Origin: Dehalococcoidia bacterium
GTDB taxonomy: Bacteria > Chloroflexota > Dehalococcoidia > GIF9 > UBA5620
Length of the DNA stretch: 14,777 nucleotides
Assembly (NCBI GenBank): GCA_016783225.1
Contig: JADHWZ010000033.1
Location: forward strand, 1 to 14,777
Reading direction: 5' to 3'
Shown here piece by piece: positions 14,299 to 14,777 of the stretch (within the stretch, counting starts at the first letter, position 1; every line of letters begins with the position of its first letter). The notes beneath the pieces are model-generated. The model did not search any database and was not told where the DNA came from. It worked only from the letters and a program-made list of their open reading frames with translations. The position numbers and the translations under genes were made by a program.

Positions 14299-14595
14299 TT
14301 ATCTTTTCTCCGTCACCAGTCTTCTCCAGTAGTAGCCAGCGGCAAAGCCACCTACGGTTCCGCCCAAGGCGAACACAAAGAGCAACAGGTCACCTTGGTC
14401 GGTGTTAATGTAAGGGTCCCGAGGTTCCCTGCCGGCGTCAACGGCATACTTCTCTATCACGGTGACATCAACACCACCCCACGGGCCTTCTTCTCCTTCG
14501 GGCACCTCTTTAGAGAGAGCTATCCAACCAACGATTGCTAGACACACAATGACAATCAAAATGCCAATTGCTATTATTTTGCCTAGATTTTTCAT
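14299..14595 (-). CDS. cbiN: CbiN auxiliary subunit of the cobalt ECF importer
   Basis: A 98-residue protein with two membrane helices (about 6-27 and 69-90) joined by an acidic extracytoplasmic loop (EVPEGEEGPWGGVD ... DPYINTDQGD). This is the CbiN layout; CbiN binds CbiM, and its loop aids insertion of Co2+ into the substrate site. ATG 14595 has AGGGAGG about 7 bases upstream and overlaps the cbiM stop by one base (TAATG). CbiN, in contrast to the NikL-like subunit of the + strand operon, supports cobalt as the cargo here. Confidence 0.88.
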   Translation of the reverse strand: MKNLGKIIAIGILIVIVCLAIVGWIALSKEVPEGEEGPWGGVDVTVIEKYAVDAGREPRDPYINTDQGDLLLFVFALGGTVGGFAAGYYWRRLVTEKR

Positions 14596-14777
14596 TAGCT
14601 ACCTCCCTTTACTGTGCTGGCCGTGGGCCTGAAAGCACTTGGAATTATCAGAGACAGCAGCTCGGGTCGGCGCTGATAGACAAGTGTTACCACTCCACCG
14701 GTGAGTAGCCCTTCAAAAATTCCCAGGGGCAACTGAGTAGGAGCAAAGGCTATGCAAATGGCTCCGAACATACTCCA
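14595..14777 (-). CDS. cbiM: CbiM, cobalt-binding S-component (3' end only)
   Basis: The last 60 residues of CbiM run off the right edge in an unbroken frame. The readable part includes AFAPTQLPLGIFEGLLTGG and VYQRRPELL, the characteristic CbiM C-terminus, then a short tail ending TVKGGS. The metal-binding Met-His N-terminus lies outside the window, as do the operon promoter and any cobalamin riboswitch. The stop TAA overlaps the cbiN ATG by one base. Confidence 0.9.
   Translation of the reverse strand, partial: WSMFGAICIAFAPTQLPLGIFEGLLTGGVVTLVYQRRPELLSLIIPSAFRPTASTVKGGS

Overview
The window looks like chromosome of an anaerobic bacterium that makes cobalamin by the oxygen-independent (early cobalt insertion) route. 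CbiD, CbiG and the cobalt-type methyltransferases show this directly. A member of the Chloroflexota (Dehalococcoidia-like) would fit the gene order and base composition, but that placement is an impression from memory and not a demonstrated assignment.

Layout. (1) Positions 1-3147, + strand: the tail of an unknown gene ending in HCHCH, then a tightly overlapped group-II ECF metal importer (NikL-like periplasmic subunit, CbiM/NikM, CbiQ, CbiO), then a 72-residue His-bearing protein. Having a NikL-like subunit instead of CbiN, plus extra His residues in CbiO and in the small protein, suggests nickel. (2) 3174-4025, - strand: nadC, convergent with the importer genes. (3) 4196-6450: an accessory island. 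It holds an AT-rich orphan of DUF5677 type, a hairpin terminator, and two copies of the 3' part of a tRNA gene as 41-bp direct repeats 1149 bp apart. Between these copies lie a hendecad-repeat coiled-coil protein, a decayed tyrosine-recombinase end and paired GTTAGCT heptamers near each repeat. (4) 6451-6756: no gene; a candidate promoter leads into interleaved inverted repeats. (5) 6757-14777, - strand: a compact cobalt/corrin operon read right to left: cbiM (partial at the window edge), cbiN, cbiQ, cbiO, cbiD, cbiET fusion, cbiL, cbiF, cbiGH fusion, and a cbiA cut to 61 codons.

How the parts work together. The right-hand operon imports Co2+ (CbiMNQO) and carries out the ring methylations, the C-20 to C-5/C-15 steps, ring contraction, delta-lactone opening and C-12 decarboxylation. 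CbiC, CbiJ, CbiP, CbiB, the chelatase and uroporphyrinogen methyltransferase are not in the window. CbiA, which amidates cobyrinic acid, is a truncated stub at the end facing the island, so the operon's 3' end appears to have been lost near the integration site. The left-hand importer is a paralogous system, probably for Ni2+.

The most interesting items are the tRNA-derived repeat pair with its heptamer arms and hendecad protein, the His-bearing accessory proteins of the left importer, and the promoter followed by interleaved inverted repeats next to the truncated cbiA.
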